64,000 bases of DNA from Sphingobacterium sp. (GCA_031286695.1 JAITTY010000006.1:620001-684000); one strand, 5' to 3'. Positions 50,023 to 60,253 are shown, counted from the first letter of the stretch. The notes: generated by a model from the sequence alone, not told the origin. Numbers and translations: made by a program.

Positions 50023-51951
50023 ATGAAAATAATCAAAAGATATATGGCTCTTGGAGCTATGGGGATGGCATTGACGGTATCGGCAATATCCTGTAAAAAA
50101 TTTCTAGATATTGTTCCTGATAATGTTGCTACAATCGAATATGCTTTCCGCCTACGGGTTGAAGCTGAAAAGTACTTGTTTACTTTATATAATTATTTGC
50201 CAGGGGAGGGCTCCCTTTGGAATAACCCAGCTTTCTTGGGAGGAGACGAAATCTGGATTCCCTATCAAACAAGTATTTCACCACTTGCGTTTGAAATTGC
50301 CAGAGGAAATCAGCAGATTTCCAAACCTTTTGTCAACTACTGGTATGGTGATCAAGATGCAAATCGTGGCCTGTACCAAGGCATAAGACATTGCAACATC
50401 TTTATAGATAACATGTCCAACTCGGCTTTGGTCCCCGATATTACAGATACAGAACGCGCGCGCTGGATTGCTGAAGCCAAGTTCTTGAAGGCATATTTTC
50501 ACTTTTATCTATTACGGATGTATGGACCGATTCCAATTATGGACGATGACATCGATGTTAGTGAATCCAAAGAGGTGATGGACGTACCACGTAACTCGGT
50601 AGATGAATGTGTTGAATATATCGTCGGATTGCTAGATCAGTCTGTTGTCAATTTGCCGCTACAAATTGTCGATAGGCAAAGAGAATTGGGGCGTATTACA
50701 GTTCCTATTGCCAAAGCGGTTAAAGCGCAGGTACTTTTGCTTGCTGCTAGTCCGTTATTTAATGGGAATTCAGATTTTTCTAGCCTGAAAAATAAGGATG
50801 GGAAAAACCTTTTTAATTCAACTGTTGATAACAAAAAATGGGAATTGGCTGCCGAAGCAGCATATGAAGCGATAGAGATCGCTGAAGCAAATATGCATGC
50901 ACTTTTTAAGTTTAAGCAGGGGGGCAACCTGGCGATTTCCGATACGACACTATTGGAATTGCAATTGAGACAGGCGATATGTGAGAAATTTAATGAAGAG
51001 CATATTTGGGCGGATCCAAACAGTCGTTCATGGACAATTCAACAGAATGCCATGCCGCCCTTAAGTGCCGAGGAAAACCACAATTACAATCGAAAAATCC
51101 TATCACCACCATTAAAAATAGCAAAGATGTTCTATACGAAAAATGGGGTGCCAATAACGGAAGACAAGACCTTAAGTTTTACAGATGATACGGAATTGCG
51201 TACAGCTACAGCTAATGAACGTTTTTATATTGAGCCGGGATTTACGACGGCAAGGTTGCATTTTGATAGAGAACCCCGATTCTATTCATCCTTAGCTTTC
51301 GATGGTGCTCGATGGTTTAAATACGACACACCGGGCTATAGTGATGAAAATTCTAAAGTTGTCCGGAGTAAACGTCCTGATTATGCAGGCAGTACACACG
51401 CTTTCCATTTTAATGAGACGGGGTATTTTATCAAAAAACTGGTTGACTGGAATCAGGTGACCACAACGACGGGAGTGACTTATAAAGATTATCCCTGGCC
51501 TAAAATTAGGTTGGCAGATTTGTATTTGATGTATGCAGAAGCATTGAATGAAGCTTATGGACCAAGCAATGAGACCGCATTTCAATATATCGATAAAGTA
51601 CGGGCTAGAGCAGGGCTAAAAGGAGTCAAAGAATCTTGGACAATCTACGCTAAAAACCCTGGAAAATTTACCACAAAGGACGGTTTTCGAGATATTATCC
51701 ACAAGGAGAGGATGATAGAACTGGCTTTTGAAGGTCAACGGTTCTGGGACCTGCGACGTTGGAAAATGGCAGCGACAAGTCTGAACGAACCAATTACGGG
51801 GTGGAACATGCAAGGAGAAACTACAGCTGCCTATTATGTAATCCGTACGGTATATAACCAACGTTTTATTGCACCGAGGGATTATTTCTGGCCAATTAGT
51901 GAAAATACAGTCATCCAGAATTTGAATCTCGTTCAAAATTATGGCTGGTAA
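50023..51951 (+). CDS. SusD/RagB-family glycan-binding lipoprotein
   Basis: A 642-residue surface lipoprotein with lipobox AISC (C24) and KKFLDIVPDN, the standard SusD start. Tetratricopeptide-like helices include RWIAEAKFLKAYFHFYLLRM and YGPIPIMDDDI. The C-terminal SusD signature is RLADLYLMYAEALNEAYG and HKERMIELAFEGQRFWDLRRW, followed by YFWPI. It forms the lid on the SusC channel and captures oligosaccharides. It overlaps the operon closely, three bases after susC. Confidence 0.95.
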   Translation: MKIIKRYMALGAMGMALTVSAISCKKFLDIVPDNVATIEYAFRLRVEAEKYLFTLYNYLPGEGSLWNNPAFLGGDEIWIPYQTSISPLAFEIARGNQQISKPFVNYWYGDQDANRGLYQGIRHCNIFIDNMSNSALVPDITDTERARWIAEAKFLKAYFHFYLLRMYGPIPIMDDDIDVSESKEVMDVPRNSVDECVEYIVGLLDQSVVNLPLQIVDRQRELGRITVPIAKAVKAQVLLLAASPLFNGNSDFSSLKNKDGKNLFNSTVDNKKWELAAEAAYEAIEIAEANMHALFKFKQGGNLAISDTTLLELQLRQAICEKFNEEHIWADPNSRSWTIQQNAMPPLSAEENHNYNRKILSPPLKIAKMFYTKNGVPITEDKTLSFTDDTELRTATANERFYIEPGFTTARLHFDREPRFYSSLAFDGARWFKYDTPGYSDENSKVVRSKRPDYAGSTHAFHFNETGYFIKKLVDWNQVTTTTGVTYKDYPWPKIRLADLYLMYAEALNEAYGPSNETAFQYIDKVRARAGLKGVKESWTIYAKNPGKFTTKDGFRDIIHKERMIELAFEGQRFWDLRRWKMAATSLNEPITGWNMQGETTAAYYVIRTVYNQRFIAPRDYFWPISENTVIQNLNLVQNYGW

Positions 51952-51973
51952 TCTTTAACAATCATTAATAATT

Positions 51974-53176
51974 ATGCAGATGAAAAAAATTATGGAAAAG
52001 ATTTGCGGCTTGTTGTTTTTGGCAACAGTTGCGATATCCTGCCGGGAAGAAAATATGCTGAAGCCGCTCGAGTCCAATACAACTCCACCTGGAAGTGTCA
52101 GCAATATAGTGGTTGAAAATAAGCATGGCGGTGCTATATTGACCTTTACGGTGCCCGCAGACGATGATTTGTCGTACATAAAGGCTGAATATATTTTACC
52201 TAATGGCAAATTACGTACTGTAAAAGCTTCTTATTATTCTAATCAGCTCATTGTAGATGGTTTTTCGCAACCCGGTGAATATACTGTGAAGCTTTATGCC
52301 GTGAACCGTTCAGAAGCTGTGTCCAAGCCGGTAGAAGTGCTTATTCATCCTGAGGAATCACCGATTTGGAATATCTATCGATCAATGAAAGTGAATGCAT
52401 CTTTCGGTGGGATTCAGGTTACAGCTGAAAATGAAGACCGCGCCAGTATTGCCATTTTAATTATGCAAAAAAATGAATATGGCGAATGGGTTGCTGATCC
52501 AAATAGCATTTATACGGCAACGGATAAAATCAAGGCCTCTAAGCGCGGAATGGATACGACGGCAAGGGATTTTGCATTTGTTGTTCGCGACCGTTGGTTA
52601 AATTATACCGATACATTATTTAAAACAATAAGTCCATTATTTGAAACTAAAATCCCACAATCGGGTTATCGTGGGTTTCGGCTTCCTGGAGACGCACCGA
52701 ATCATACCGCTACAGCACATTCGGGGATGTGGGATGGCAATATCCTCGATTGGCCGAAAATCTATATGACCCAAGCGGCTATTTCGGGGATACATAGTAC
52801 AACCGTAGATTTAGGTATTAAAGCTAGATTAAGTCGTTTGGTTATTTGGGATTATCCCGAGTATTACAACGGCCGTACTTATTATTATAAGGGCAATCTG
52901 AAGGAATTTGAGATTTGGGGATCCGATAATCCACCTGAAGACGGATCGTGGAACAACTGGCATCTTTTGGGATCTTATATTGCGGTAAAACCCTCCGGTT
53001 TGCCATTTGGTCAACAATCAGATGAAGATTACCAGACAGCCAACAGTGGTCTTAGTTGGGAATTTGATATCAATGCGCCGAAGGTTCGCTATATCCGCAT
53101 AAAAAGCAAGAAAAACTGGGATGGATCATCCTATATGGCAATTGCTGAGATTCAAGCATATGGTGATCCTCGATAG
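51974..53176 (+). CDS. Surface lipoprotein with DUF4959/DUF5126/DUF5000-type domains
   Basis: A 400-residue lipoprotein with lipobox AISC (about C23). The start could also be the second ATG at 51980. Three parts follow. A fibronectin-like domain (about 30-135) includes GGAILTFTVPADDDLSYIKA. A second domain covers about 135-225. A C-terminal discoidin-like domain (about 235-400) includes LSRLVIWDYPEYYNGRTYYY, LKEFEIWGSDNPPEDGSWNN and VRYIRIKSKKNWDGSSYMAI. This layout is typical of the fourth gene in many Sphingobacteriaceae SusCD loci and probably binds the polymer at the cell surface. Confidence 0.85.
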   Translation: MQMKKIMEKICGLLFLATVAISCREENMLKPLESNTTPPGSVSNIVVENKHGGAILTFTVPADDDLSYIKAEYILPNGKLRTVKASYYSNQLIVDGFSQPGEYTVKLYAVNRSEAVSKPVEVLIHPEESPIWNIYRSMKVNASFGGIQVTAENEDRASIAILIMQKNEYGEWVADPNSIYTATDKIKASKRGMDTTARDFAFVVRDRWLNYTDTLFKTISPLFETKIPQSGYRGFRLPGDAPNHTATAHSGMWDGNILDWPKIYMTQAAISGIHSTTVDLGIKARLSRLVIWDYPEYYNGRTYYYKGNLKEFEIWGSDNPPEDGSWNNWHLLGSYIAVKPSGLPFGQQSDEDYQTANSGLSWEFDINAPKVRYIRIKSKKNWDGSSYMAIAEIQAYGDPR

Positions 53177-53198
53177 TAAATTTTAATGGAATTAAACA

Positions 53199-54431
53199 AT
53201 GAAAAAGTGGACATATAGTTTTATTTATATCGCACTATGCTTAATTGTTGTCATCTCTGCCTGTCAGAAGATGGATGACTACAAAAAATATATTGCCGAT
53301 AACCCAGTCATAACATATACTGGAAAAGTGGATTCAGTAAAAGTGTATCCAGGAGAAAATAGGGTCATGATTAAAGGACTTCTTGTATCCGATCCGAAGA
53401 TTGTTGAGGTGCGTATCTATTGGAACAGTAGGCGCGATTCGCTAGTCGTACCAATCAAACGTACGTCGGGAGTTGATACGTTAAAGGCCTACATTAATAA
53501 TTTGGCCGATGCAGTTTATAATTTTGAGATTATTACTTTCGATCAACAGCGGAACAAATCCGTACGGGTATATGCTATTGGTCGAGCTTATGGGAAAAAT
53601 TATCAGCTTTCCCTGCTAAATAGACCTGCGTTGGAAGCTAATACTAGCAATAATGGCGTGACGACCATTTCATTTTCTAATCTGGATGCTAATAGTGGTG
53701 CTCAATCGACCGAGGTCAAATACACAACATCAAATGGAAGTGAAGCAAAATTGAGTCTTCCATTGACTCAGGCATCACTACAGTTGCCGAGTGATTATAA
53801 AATTGGCACAGCACTCTCTTATCGGACAAAATACCTCCCCGATACCCTGGCCATCGATACTTTTTACACCGAATATAACCATATAAATGTCAGACGATAT
53901 GTAACGAATTTATATTTGGTCAATACAGCCTTCCCTTTTGCTACATCAGAATGTAGTGGTTCGAGGTGGTGTACACCAGGTGGTTGGATATTGAATGCTG
54001 CAGCGCGTAACTTTACATTGAATGGTGTAAGTTATGGTGGGGTAGATGCCAACCAAGGATATCGACTAAGTATGGAAGCGGGTTGGAGTACAACGCTACT
54101 TTCCATTACCAATGGTAAGATGTATCAGAGTCCAATTCTACCTCCCGGGGAATATGAATTGGAAGCGACGATCAGTTCAGTTGGAACCACAGGAAGTTTT
54201 TATCTGGCAGCAGCGTTGGGGAATTCATTACCTGATATTGGTAATTTGACAAGCGATGCAATCAGTTATATCTCCTTTACGGGTAAATCAGGAGTGTCAT
54301 CTATTAAGTTTACTTTAGAAAAAGAACAACAGGTATCTCTAGGTTTTGTCTGTACACTTGTAGGAAGTGCAAGCAACGGACAATATTGGAAAGCAGAGGG
54401 TATAAAGCTTAAATATTTAGAGACAAATTAG
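53199..54431 (+). CDS. Surface lipoprotein with DUF4998-type N-terminus and C-terminal beta domain
   Basis: A 410-residue lipoprotein with lipobox ISAC (C22). The DUF4998-like part (about 25-135) begins MDDYKKYIADNPVITYTGKV and includes KGLLVSDPKIVEVRIYWNSR. A second domain follows to about 230. The C-terminal part (about 255-405) has the cysteine-containing SECSGSRWCTPGGWILNAAA and a beta-sandwich ending WKAEGIKLKYLET, which resembles DUF5013/discoidin-like glycan-binding domains. It is the last gene of the PUL operon and is probably another surface glycan-binding protein. Confidence 0.8.
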   Translation: MKKWTYSFIYIALCLIVVISACQKMDDYKKYIADNPVITYTGKVDSVKVYPGENRVMIKGLLVSDPKIVEVRIYWNSRRDSLVVPIKRTSGVDTLKAYINNLADAVYNFEIITFDQQRNKSVRVYAIGRAYGKNYQLSLLNRPALEANTSNNGVTTISFSNLDANSGAQSTEVKYTTSNGSEAKLSLPLTQASLQLPSDYKIGTALSYRTKYLPDTLAIDTFYTEYNHINVRRYVTNLYLVNTAFPFATSECSGSRWCTPGGWILNAAARNFTLNGVSYGGVDANQGYRLSMEAGWSTTLLSITNGKMYQSPILPPGEYELEATISSVGTTGSFYLAAALGNSLPDIGNLTSDAISYISFTGKSGVSSIKFTLEKEQQVSLGFVCTLVGSASNGQYWKAEGIKLKYLETN

Positions 54432-54464
54432 GATATAGAGCCACAATCAATAGTGACTATAACG

Positions 54465-54499
54465 ACAATCCCCCTTATTCTTATTTTAAGGGGGATTGT
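54465..54499. terminator. Terminator between the PUL operon and its regulator
   Basis: ACAATCCCCCTTA (54465-54477) pairs perfectly with TAAGGGGGATTGT (54487-54499), followed by TATTTC. It separates convergent transcription units. Confidence 0.85.
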
Positions 54500-54519
54500 T
54501 ATTTCAGTGTCTTTCAGTT

Positions 54520-57500
54520 TTAGTCTCTTTCGATCCTATAATCGTGCTGAAATGCCTTTCTATATTTCTTGATATAAGCGGAAGGGTTCAAGCCAAATAA
54601 TTTATTGAATTGCTCGCGGAAATACTTGATGTCATCAAATCCAACTCGATGCACGACTTCATTTACTTTTAAATCGGATAAGATGAGTAGCTCAGCCGCT
54701 TTTTTTAGTCGTACTGAACGTATAAATCCGTTTAGGGATTTACCTGAAATCATTTTAATCCTTTTGTAAAGTGCCGAATGGCTCATGCCGATGTTGTCAG
54801 CTAAGTTTTTTACATTAAAATCTTCCAGTAAATGGGCTTCGATCTCTTGGATGCAGCGTTCAATCAATGTTTTATCTTGTGCCGAGATTTTAAGTTCATT
54901 GGATTGTAAGGTGATCGCCTGAAAGAAAAACTCTTGTAAGTTTTTTCGGTTACGAAGTAAGGTTTGGATCTTTACACGAAGAATGTCGGCATCAAAAGGT
55001 TTAAGTATATAATCGTCCGCTCCAGATTGGATACCGACCAACTGATTCACATCTGAGGTACTTGAGGTGAGTAGAATAAATGGGATATGGTTAAACTGTG
55101 AATCTGATTTTACAGTTTTACAGAGACTCAATCCATCCATCTCGTCCATAATTAAATCACTAATTATCAGATCAAGCTGTTTGTGTCGAATAATCTCAAT
55201 AGCTTCAGTTCCATTTGAAGCTAAATGGATCAAGTATTCTTCCTTAAATAAATTGTACAGATAATTTCGTAGCTGAATATCGTCGTCTACGAAAAGTATA
55301 CTCGCTTTTTGAGTCGTGATTGGTCTTAAAGAAATCGGGGGAGAGAGGATATGATCGACCGCTGTTGTGTGGAATAAATCTTGAAGTAGTTTCGGACCAT
55401 CTTCATTCGAAAATAAGCTGTAGTCTTTTTCTTGCTCAACAGCAATAGGAAGTTTAATAGTGAATAGAGTCCCGTTTTTCGACGAACTTTTGTACGTTAT
55501 TGTTCCGTGATGCATTTCCACAAAGTTTTTCACGAGAAACATGCCAATTCCGAATCCCGAACGTTGCTTCTGTCCAGCGGCGGAATTAGAGAAATACTTA
55601 TCAAAGATCTGATCACCGATGTGAGATGAAATTCCTGATCCAGAATCTTGGACTTGAATAACAACATCTTGATTTTGTCGATGTAACCGCAATAGAATGG
55701 ATCCATGATCGGGTGTAAATTTGAATGCATTAGAAATTAAATTGCATAAAATGATTTCAATTTTTTCCTTATCAGCGACCACATATATGAGCTCCTCTTC
55801 ACTTTCTAATTTGTAATTGATCTGTTGAAGCTTAGCCTGTGCTGTAAAATAGAGATAGACCTCTTTGGTAAAAGATTGAAGATCAAAGTGTGTTTCTTGT
55901 ATCTGTGTTGCGCCATCTTCTGTTTTTCGAAATATAAGTAGTTGATCAACAAGACTAAGTAAGCGCTTTGCATTTCTGTATACAGGTTTTAAGCTGTCAT
56001 CGTGATGAGAGTAATTATGTTCATTAATTATCTTTTTTAAGGGGTTGATAATCAGTGTTAGTGGAGTGCGAAATTCATGGGATACATGGGTGAAAAATGT
56101 ATATCTTTTTTCGTTGAGCTCACGTTCTTTTTGCGCGTTGAATCGGGTGTGCTGGATTTCTCGATCGAGTGTTGCCTTTTGAATATTGTAAAGGCGATAG
56201 CGATAAATTAAAGTGCCGAAAACCAATATATAGAGTAGATAAGCCCACCAGGTTCGGTACCATGGCGGTAAGACCTCTATTGCTAAGCGAATTTCCTTGG
56301 CGGACCAATTGCCTCCCGTATCGGTGGATTGGAGATGTAGAACATAGCTCCCTTCCCGCAGATTATTATAATTGATGGACTGTGAAGTTCCAGCATCATT
56401 CCAGTCTTTATCTAAACCGTCCATAAAATAACGATAACGGATTTTTTGTGGAGAGCTAAATTCCAATGCGGAATAATCCAAAGAGAAAGTCGATTTATGG
56501 TAAGGTAAAATAATTTTTTTTATCAAATTATCTTCTCCGATGATGACTTGATGAATGGTATCATTCAAAGGTTGATTATCTATTTTAATACTTGTTAATA
56601 CTAGATTTGGAATATTGACATTTACTTTTATGCTATCGGGCTGGAACAGATCGAAACCATTATTCCCCCCAAAAAGCAAACTATTATCCTTTGTCTTTAG
56701 TGCGGCTCCGTAGGAGAATTCATTGCTCTGTAAACCGTCGGAAGTTTCATACCGGGTAAATCTTTTTGTTTTCGGATTGAACTTAGATAGGCCATTGAAA
56801 GTACTTAACCAGAGATTTCCAGATTGATCCTCTAGGATATTGAGGACTGAATTGTTGTTGAGTCCATCGTCCGTAGAGTAACTGGCACTGATTTTCTCTG
56901 TTTTTTGGTCAAATTTCAATAAGCCGCGTCCTTCAGTCCCTATCCAAAAGGATCCCTTTCTATCTATGTATAAGGCACGTATAGGCTTGTCAATATTGTA
57001 ACGCCGGACAGCTTTTGTTTTTTTGTTGATTTTAATGATTTCATGGTAGTTACCGGCCCAAAGCTGTCCTTTTTTATCATCCAATAAGCAATTAAGATCA
57101 TTTAGCCATTCGTCAAAGACCTCAAAACGATCTTTATCAAAGTGATATTTGTATAGATGTCCGTTGGAAAAAGTTGCCGCCCAGATTTCTCCCTCCTCAT
57201 CTTTGAGCAGTACTTGTACATTTTCATTCACGACACCCTGTTTTGTGATACATTGGTAATTCTTAAAGCCAGTTTTTTGATCGTATTGTACAATGCCACG
57301 CTCAGTCCCTAACCATAAATTACCTCGTGGATCTGTCACTATGCTATTGACGGTATTGTCAAGAAGTTGGCTACCATCCTTTTTGAAATGTTTGTAGGTG
57401 TTTTTAGTTCGGTCCCAGCAATAAAGACCATTGCCCTCTGTACCGATCCAAATATACCCTTTGGATTCTCCGAATGATCGGACAAACTGCTTACTCAAAT

Positions 57501-58557
57501 TTAAATGCTGCGTTAATTTTTTTCGCTGGGAATTGAAGTTATGATAATTGTCATCTATAATATTAATACCTCCGCGTGTCGTACCGATCCATTTTTTATT
57601 ATGCGCATCGATAAACACGCTAAAAATGGAATTGCTGTTCAAAGGAAGCATCGATTTTTCCGATGAGAAGAATTGTTCTACCTTGTTTGTATTTATGTCC
57701 ATAAGCGAGATACCATTATTTTGTGTCCCGATCCATAGTTTCTGATCATTCTCTATGGCTAACATGCTGACTTGAGAAGAGCTTAGTTCCTTTTCGAGAT
57801 GGGACTTAATTGACCCACTTTTGATGTCCCAGATGAATACGCCTGCTGAACTGCCAATAAAAAGCTCAGCTCTGTCGTTGCTGGTCATACTGGTAGCCTC
57901 ACGAATTGAAGCATTGGCTAATTGCAAAGTCTTTTTTCTTCGGTCAAATCTATAGAGACCTTTTTCGTTGATAAAAACCCAGACCTGATCAGTACGGTCA
58001 ATATGCAAGGCAGAAACATGGTAGTATCCTGCTGGTGCAGTTTTCCCCTGCTCGGGACAGTATATGCGTATAGCTGTCGATTTTTGTCGTTCCTTGAAGA
58101 ATAATCCCCAACCATTCGTTCCGATGTAAACATTGTTTTCCCGGTCTACCTCAATAGCTCTGGTGTCTGCATTTAGATGATATTGTTGTTGCGAGTTTTC
58201 ACTGTCAATAAAATGTAAACGAGAAAAAGAATTGAAATTCCTGTTATAGATGCCAACTCCTTGGCCTGTTCCAACCCAAAGATTTTTGTCACGATCCTCG
58301 GCGATACAATATATATAATTATGTGGGATGCTTTTGTTATTTCTAAGTTGATTCCTATATACTTTCATTTCATGGCCGTCATAACGATTTAATCCATCGA
58401 AAGTTCCGAACCACATATAGCCTTGGCTATCTTGATAAATTGTTTTGACCGAACTATTTGAAAGCAGTTTATTGACCTCCGTTTGGAGCTGGGCTAGAAC
58501 TTGGTGAAATAAGGATAGAATAAAAAATAAAATTGCTGTGACGGTTTTTTTTTGCAT
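54520..58557 (-). CDS. Hybrid two-component system sensor-regulator (HTCS) of the PUL
   Basis: A 1345-residue single-chain regulator. A signal-like N-terminus is followed by two seven-bladed propeller sets made of repeats such as GYMWFGTFDGLNRYDGHEMK and LWVGTGQGVGIYN (about residues 25-700). A Y_Y_Y domain (about 705-770) and a membrane helix (about 775-795) come next. The kinase has H827 in HVSHEFRTPLT and an ATPase domain with NLISNAFKF and GFGIGMFL. The receiver has D1134 in IISDLIMDEMDG, and an AraC helix-turn-helix ends the chain. HTCS proteins bind a glycan fragment in the periplasm and activate the linked susCD operon. It is convergent with that operon. Confidence 0.95.
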   Translation of the reverse strand: MQKKTVTAILFFILSLFHQVLAQLQTEVNKLLSNSSVKTIYQDSQGYMWFGTFDGLNRYDGHEMKVYRNQLRNNKSIPHNYIYCIAEDRDKNLWVGTGQGVGIYNRNFNSFSRLHFIDSENSQQQYHLNADTRAIEVDRENNVYIGTNGWGLFFKERQKSTAIRIYCPEQGKTAPAGYYHVSALHIDRTDQVWVFINEKGLYRFDRRKKTLQLANASIREATSMTSNDRAELFIGSSAGVFIWDIKSGSIKSHLEKELSSSQVSMLAIENDQKLWIGTQNNGISLMDINTNKVEQFFSSEKSMLPLNSNSIFSVFIDAHNKKWIGTTRGGINIIDDNYHNFNSQRKKLTQHLNLSKQFVRSFGESKGYIWIGTEGNGLYCWDRTKNTYKHFKKDGSQLLDNTVNSIVTDPRGNLWLGTERGIVQYDQKTGFKNYQCITKQGVVNENVQVLLKDEEGEIWAATFSNGHLYKYHFDKDRFEVFDEWLNDLNCLLDDKKGQLWAGNYHEIIKINKKTKAVRRYNIDKPIRALYIDRKGSFWIGTEGRGLLKFDQKTEKISASYSTDDGLNNNSVLNILEDQSGNLWLSTFNGLSKFNPKTKRFTRYETSDGLQSNEFSYGAALKTKDNSLLFGGNNGFDLFQPDSIKVNVNIPNLVLTSIKIDNQPLNDTIHQVIIGEDNLIKKIILPYHKSTFSLDYSALEFSSPQKIRYRYFMDGLDKDWNDAGTSQSINYNNLREGSYVLHLQSTDTGGNWSAKEIRLAIEVLPPWYRTWWAYLLYILVFGTLIYRYRLYNIQKATLDREIQHTRFNAQKERELNEKRYTFFTHVSHEFRTPLTLIINPLKKIINEHNYSHHDDSLKPVYRNAKRLLSLVDQLLIFRKTEDGATQIQETHFDLQSFTKEVYLYFTAQAKLQQINYKLESEEELIYVVADKEKIEIILCNLISNAFKFTPDHGSILLRLHRQNQDVVIQVQDSGSGISSHIGDQIFDKYFSNSAAGQKQRSGFGIGMFLVKNFVEMHHGTITYKSSSKNGTLFTIKLPIAVEQEKDYSLFSNEDGPKLLQDLFHTTAVDHILSPPISLRPITTQKASILFVDDDIQLRNYLYNLFKEEYLIHLASNGTEAIEIIRHKQLDLIISDLIMDEMDGLSLCKTVKSDSQFNHIPFILLTSSTSDVNQLVGIQSGADDYILKPFDADILRVKIQTLLRNRKNLQEFFFQAITLQSNELKISAQDKTLIERCIQEIEAHLLEDFNVKNLADNIGMSHSALYKRIKMISGKSLNGFIRSVRLKKAAELLILSDLKVNEVVHRVGFDDIKYFREQFNKLFGLNPSAYIKKYRKAFQHDYRIERD

Positions 58558-58655
58558 GTATTCACAAAATTTTTGATAGATGTTGACGGTTAAAAAATCG
58601 TTTCGGCTTGACTATATCAATTGGCTTTTACTTATTTTTTAAAGATATGGAATGT

Positions 58656-58690
58656 TTTCAAATAAATGTTTATTTAACATTTATTTGAAA
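58656..58690. repeat. Perfect 15-bp inverted repeat upstream of the HTCS gene
   Basis: TTTCAAATAAATGTT (58656-58670) and AACATTTATTTGAAA (58676-58690) with a five-base centre. It lies about 100 bases upstream of the HTCS start and about 100 before the ligD remnant. There is no T-tract. It may be an operator for HTCS or the scar of an inserted element. Confidence 0.7.
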
Positions 58691-58789
58691 TTAAAGACAA
58701 GCTAATGTAGTACATGTTGTTATTTCAATTGGATCTATGGAAATAGTAGTATTAGAGTAATTTTCCTTTATTTGATCCGGACGACGAAA

Positions 58790-59206
58790 GTAACAAATTA
58801 TTGACCTTTTTGGTACAGCATCAATTGGTCGACAAACCTTTTGATGACGAGAGTTGGGTATATGAAGTGAAATGGGACGGACACTGTGCTGTTACCTTTG
58901 TGAAAAGCGGCTATGTGGAACTAAAATCCCGAAACGATAGGAGCTTCAACGGAAAATTTTATCCCATATCCGCTGCCCGATTATACCAGCTTGGAGCGAA
59001 CTGTGCGTGATCGGAAAGGCAAAATGTATATTGACTTTCTTCAGAATAGGCCACACGCGACTATCACAGCGGCATATTCAGTTCGCTCCAAGCCAGGTGG
59101 AACTGTGTCGATGCCGCTCCATTTTAAACCCGTATTCGGCAAATGAATCGATCTGAAAAAAGTGATTGACAAGCTCTCAAAAAATACTTCTGATAACAAT
59201 GACTAG
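58790..59206 (+). pseudogene. Internally deleted ligD remnant
   Basis: 58.8-58.97 kb reads VDKPFDDESWVYEVKWDGHC and continues to NGKFYPIS, matching the ligase region of intact LigD around its active lysine. It then jumps directly to LPDYTSLERTVRDRKGKMYI and the FLQNRPHATI segment of the polymerase domain. A second deletion joins MPLH to FKPVFGK, where the following glycine codon is TGA. The last segment (IDLKKVIDKLSKN) reads through to TAG at 59204-59206. The phosphoesterase domain is missing. By hand count about 22 of roughly 143 bases differ from the intact gene, so this is not a recent copy. Confidence 0.9.
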
Positions 59207-59217
59207 GTATCAATAGT

Positions 59218-60195
59218 CTATCTTCTTTTCTTGGCAAAGGGGTTGAAAGAAAGTCCTGCATTCATGTAAAAAGAAGGACCAGGGCTCGCTTCCCAGACAT
59301 AATCGCGCTGGGGTTTATTTTTTTCAAATATCCGGGCACGAGGAATTGTTTTTACACCTGACTTTAGGGTGGCAATAAAAGATCGGCCCAAATTATGCTC
59401 ATAAGTCAGACCCGAATTGATTTCCATCTGGCTAAAGGTGTATACTTTGTCGGAGCCTTGGAAATCATGGAGGTAAAAGATTGTACTGTTTAGATCTGAA
59501 CCTATAGAAACCCGACCATTCCTTAAGACCTCTTTCCGAAGATATGCTCCTTTTGGCAAGATCACATCAAGTATCAGGCCATTGGCATATTGTTGTTTGT
59601 AGGCGAAGGTCGGGAAAACAGGAATAATTGCGGCCGGATCTATAAAACCGATAAGACCAACAGCCATTTGAATCTCCTGTGTGGCTTTTAGCACCACCGT
59701 AGCAGATAGTATCCCATTAATACGTTCGATGGCTTTTTCACTTCCATTAGCGGCGACCGTTGCGGTATAAAATGCTATTTTACCCCATAGGCGTGAGTAA
59801 CGGGTCAGGTTGAGCGATTCGTAGTGATAATGATATTGATGGGTGGAATGTGTTATGGACTGTGTTGTGGGGTCTAGACGATTGGAGTTGACAGAAGTGA
59901 GCTGATAACCGATATTGGTACCTAGGTTCCAGGTTCTGCTTTTTAAAAAGTTAATGTTAATGCTACCTCCGGCTTGGTACATGGATTCCACTTTTGTTTT
60001 GGGTAAATCCAGGCCTTGGTATTTTGATGAATAGCTGTATCCTGTATTGGACTCATAGGTCAAGTTGAGGACTCGTGTAATCGGAAATTTGTCGGTCACC
60101 ACAGCCTTCACTTTTTGTTGTACGCTATCTTTAGTCTGTGCCATGGAAGTGGATAATCCGAGCAGCAGCATAAACATGAAAAGTATCTTTTTCAT
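59218..60195 (-). CDS. Outer-membrane protein (DUF6268-like)
   Basis: The frame opens at 60291, but MKKILFMFMLLLGLSTSMAQ at 60195 gives a normal signal peptide and lies downstream of the direct-repeat promoter at 60254-60283. The 325-residue product is a repeated-strand barrel (GTNIGYQLTSVNSNRL, NLTRYSRLWGKIAFYTATVA, LDVILPKGAYLRKEVLRNGR) ending AGLSFNPFAKKRR. It fits the DUF6268 outer-membrane group. It is divergent from the LytS/LytTR operon and probably controlled by it. Substrate unknown. Confidence 0.82.
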   Translation of the reverse strand: MKKILFMFMLLLGLSTSMAQTKDSVQQKVKAVVTDKFPITRVLNLTYESNTGYSYSSKYQGLDLPKTKVESMYQAGGSININFLKSRTWNLGTNIGYQLTSVNSNRLDPTTQSITHSTHQYHYHYESLNLTRYSRLWGKIAFYTATVAANGSEKAIERINGILSATVVLKATQEIQMAVGLIGFIDPAAIIPVFPTFAYKQQYANGLILDVILPKGAYLRKEVLRNGRVSIGSDLNSTIFYLHDFQGSDKVYTFSQMEINSGLTYEHNLGRSFIATLKSGVKTIPRARIFEKNKPQRDYVWEASPGPSFYMNAGLSFNPFAKKRR

Positions 60196-60253
60196 AAATG
60201 TATGATTAAAATCGCTGTAAGAATAAATGAAATTTATAAGCTGGAATCTTTTT

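Noticed and set aside
58801..59010. Apparent 69-residue gene with KWDG motif
   Set aside because: It is the first part of the decayed ligD copy. The frame runs on only until the deletion junction changes phase.
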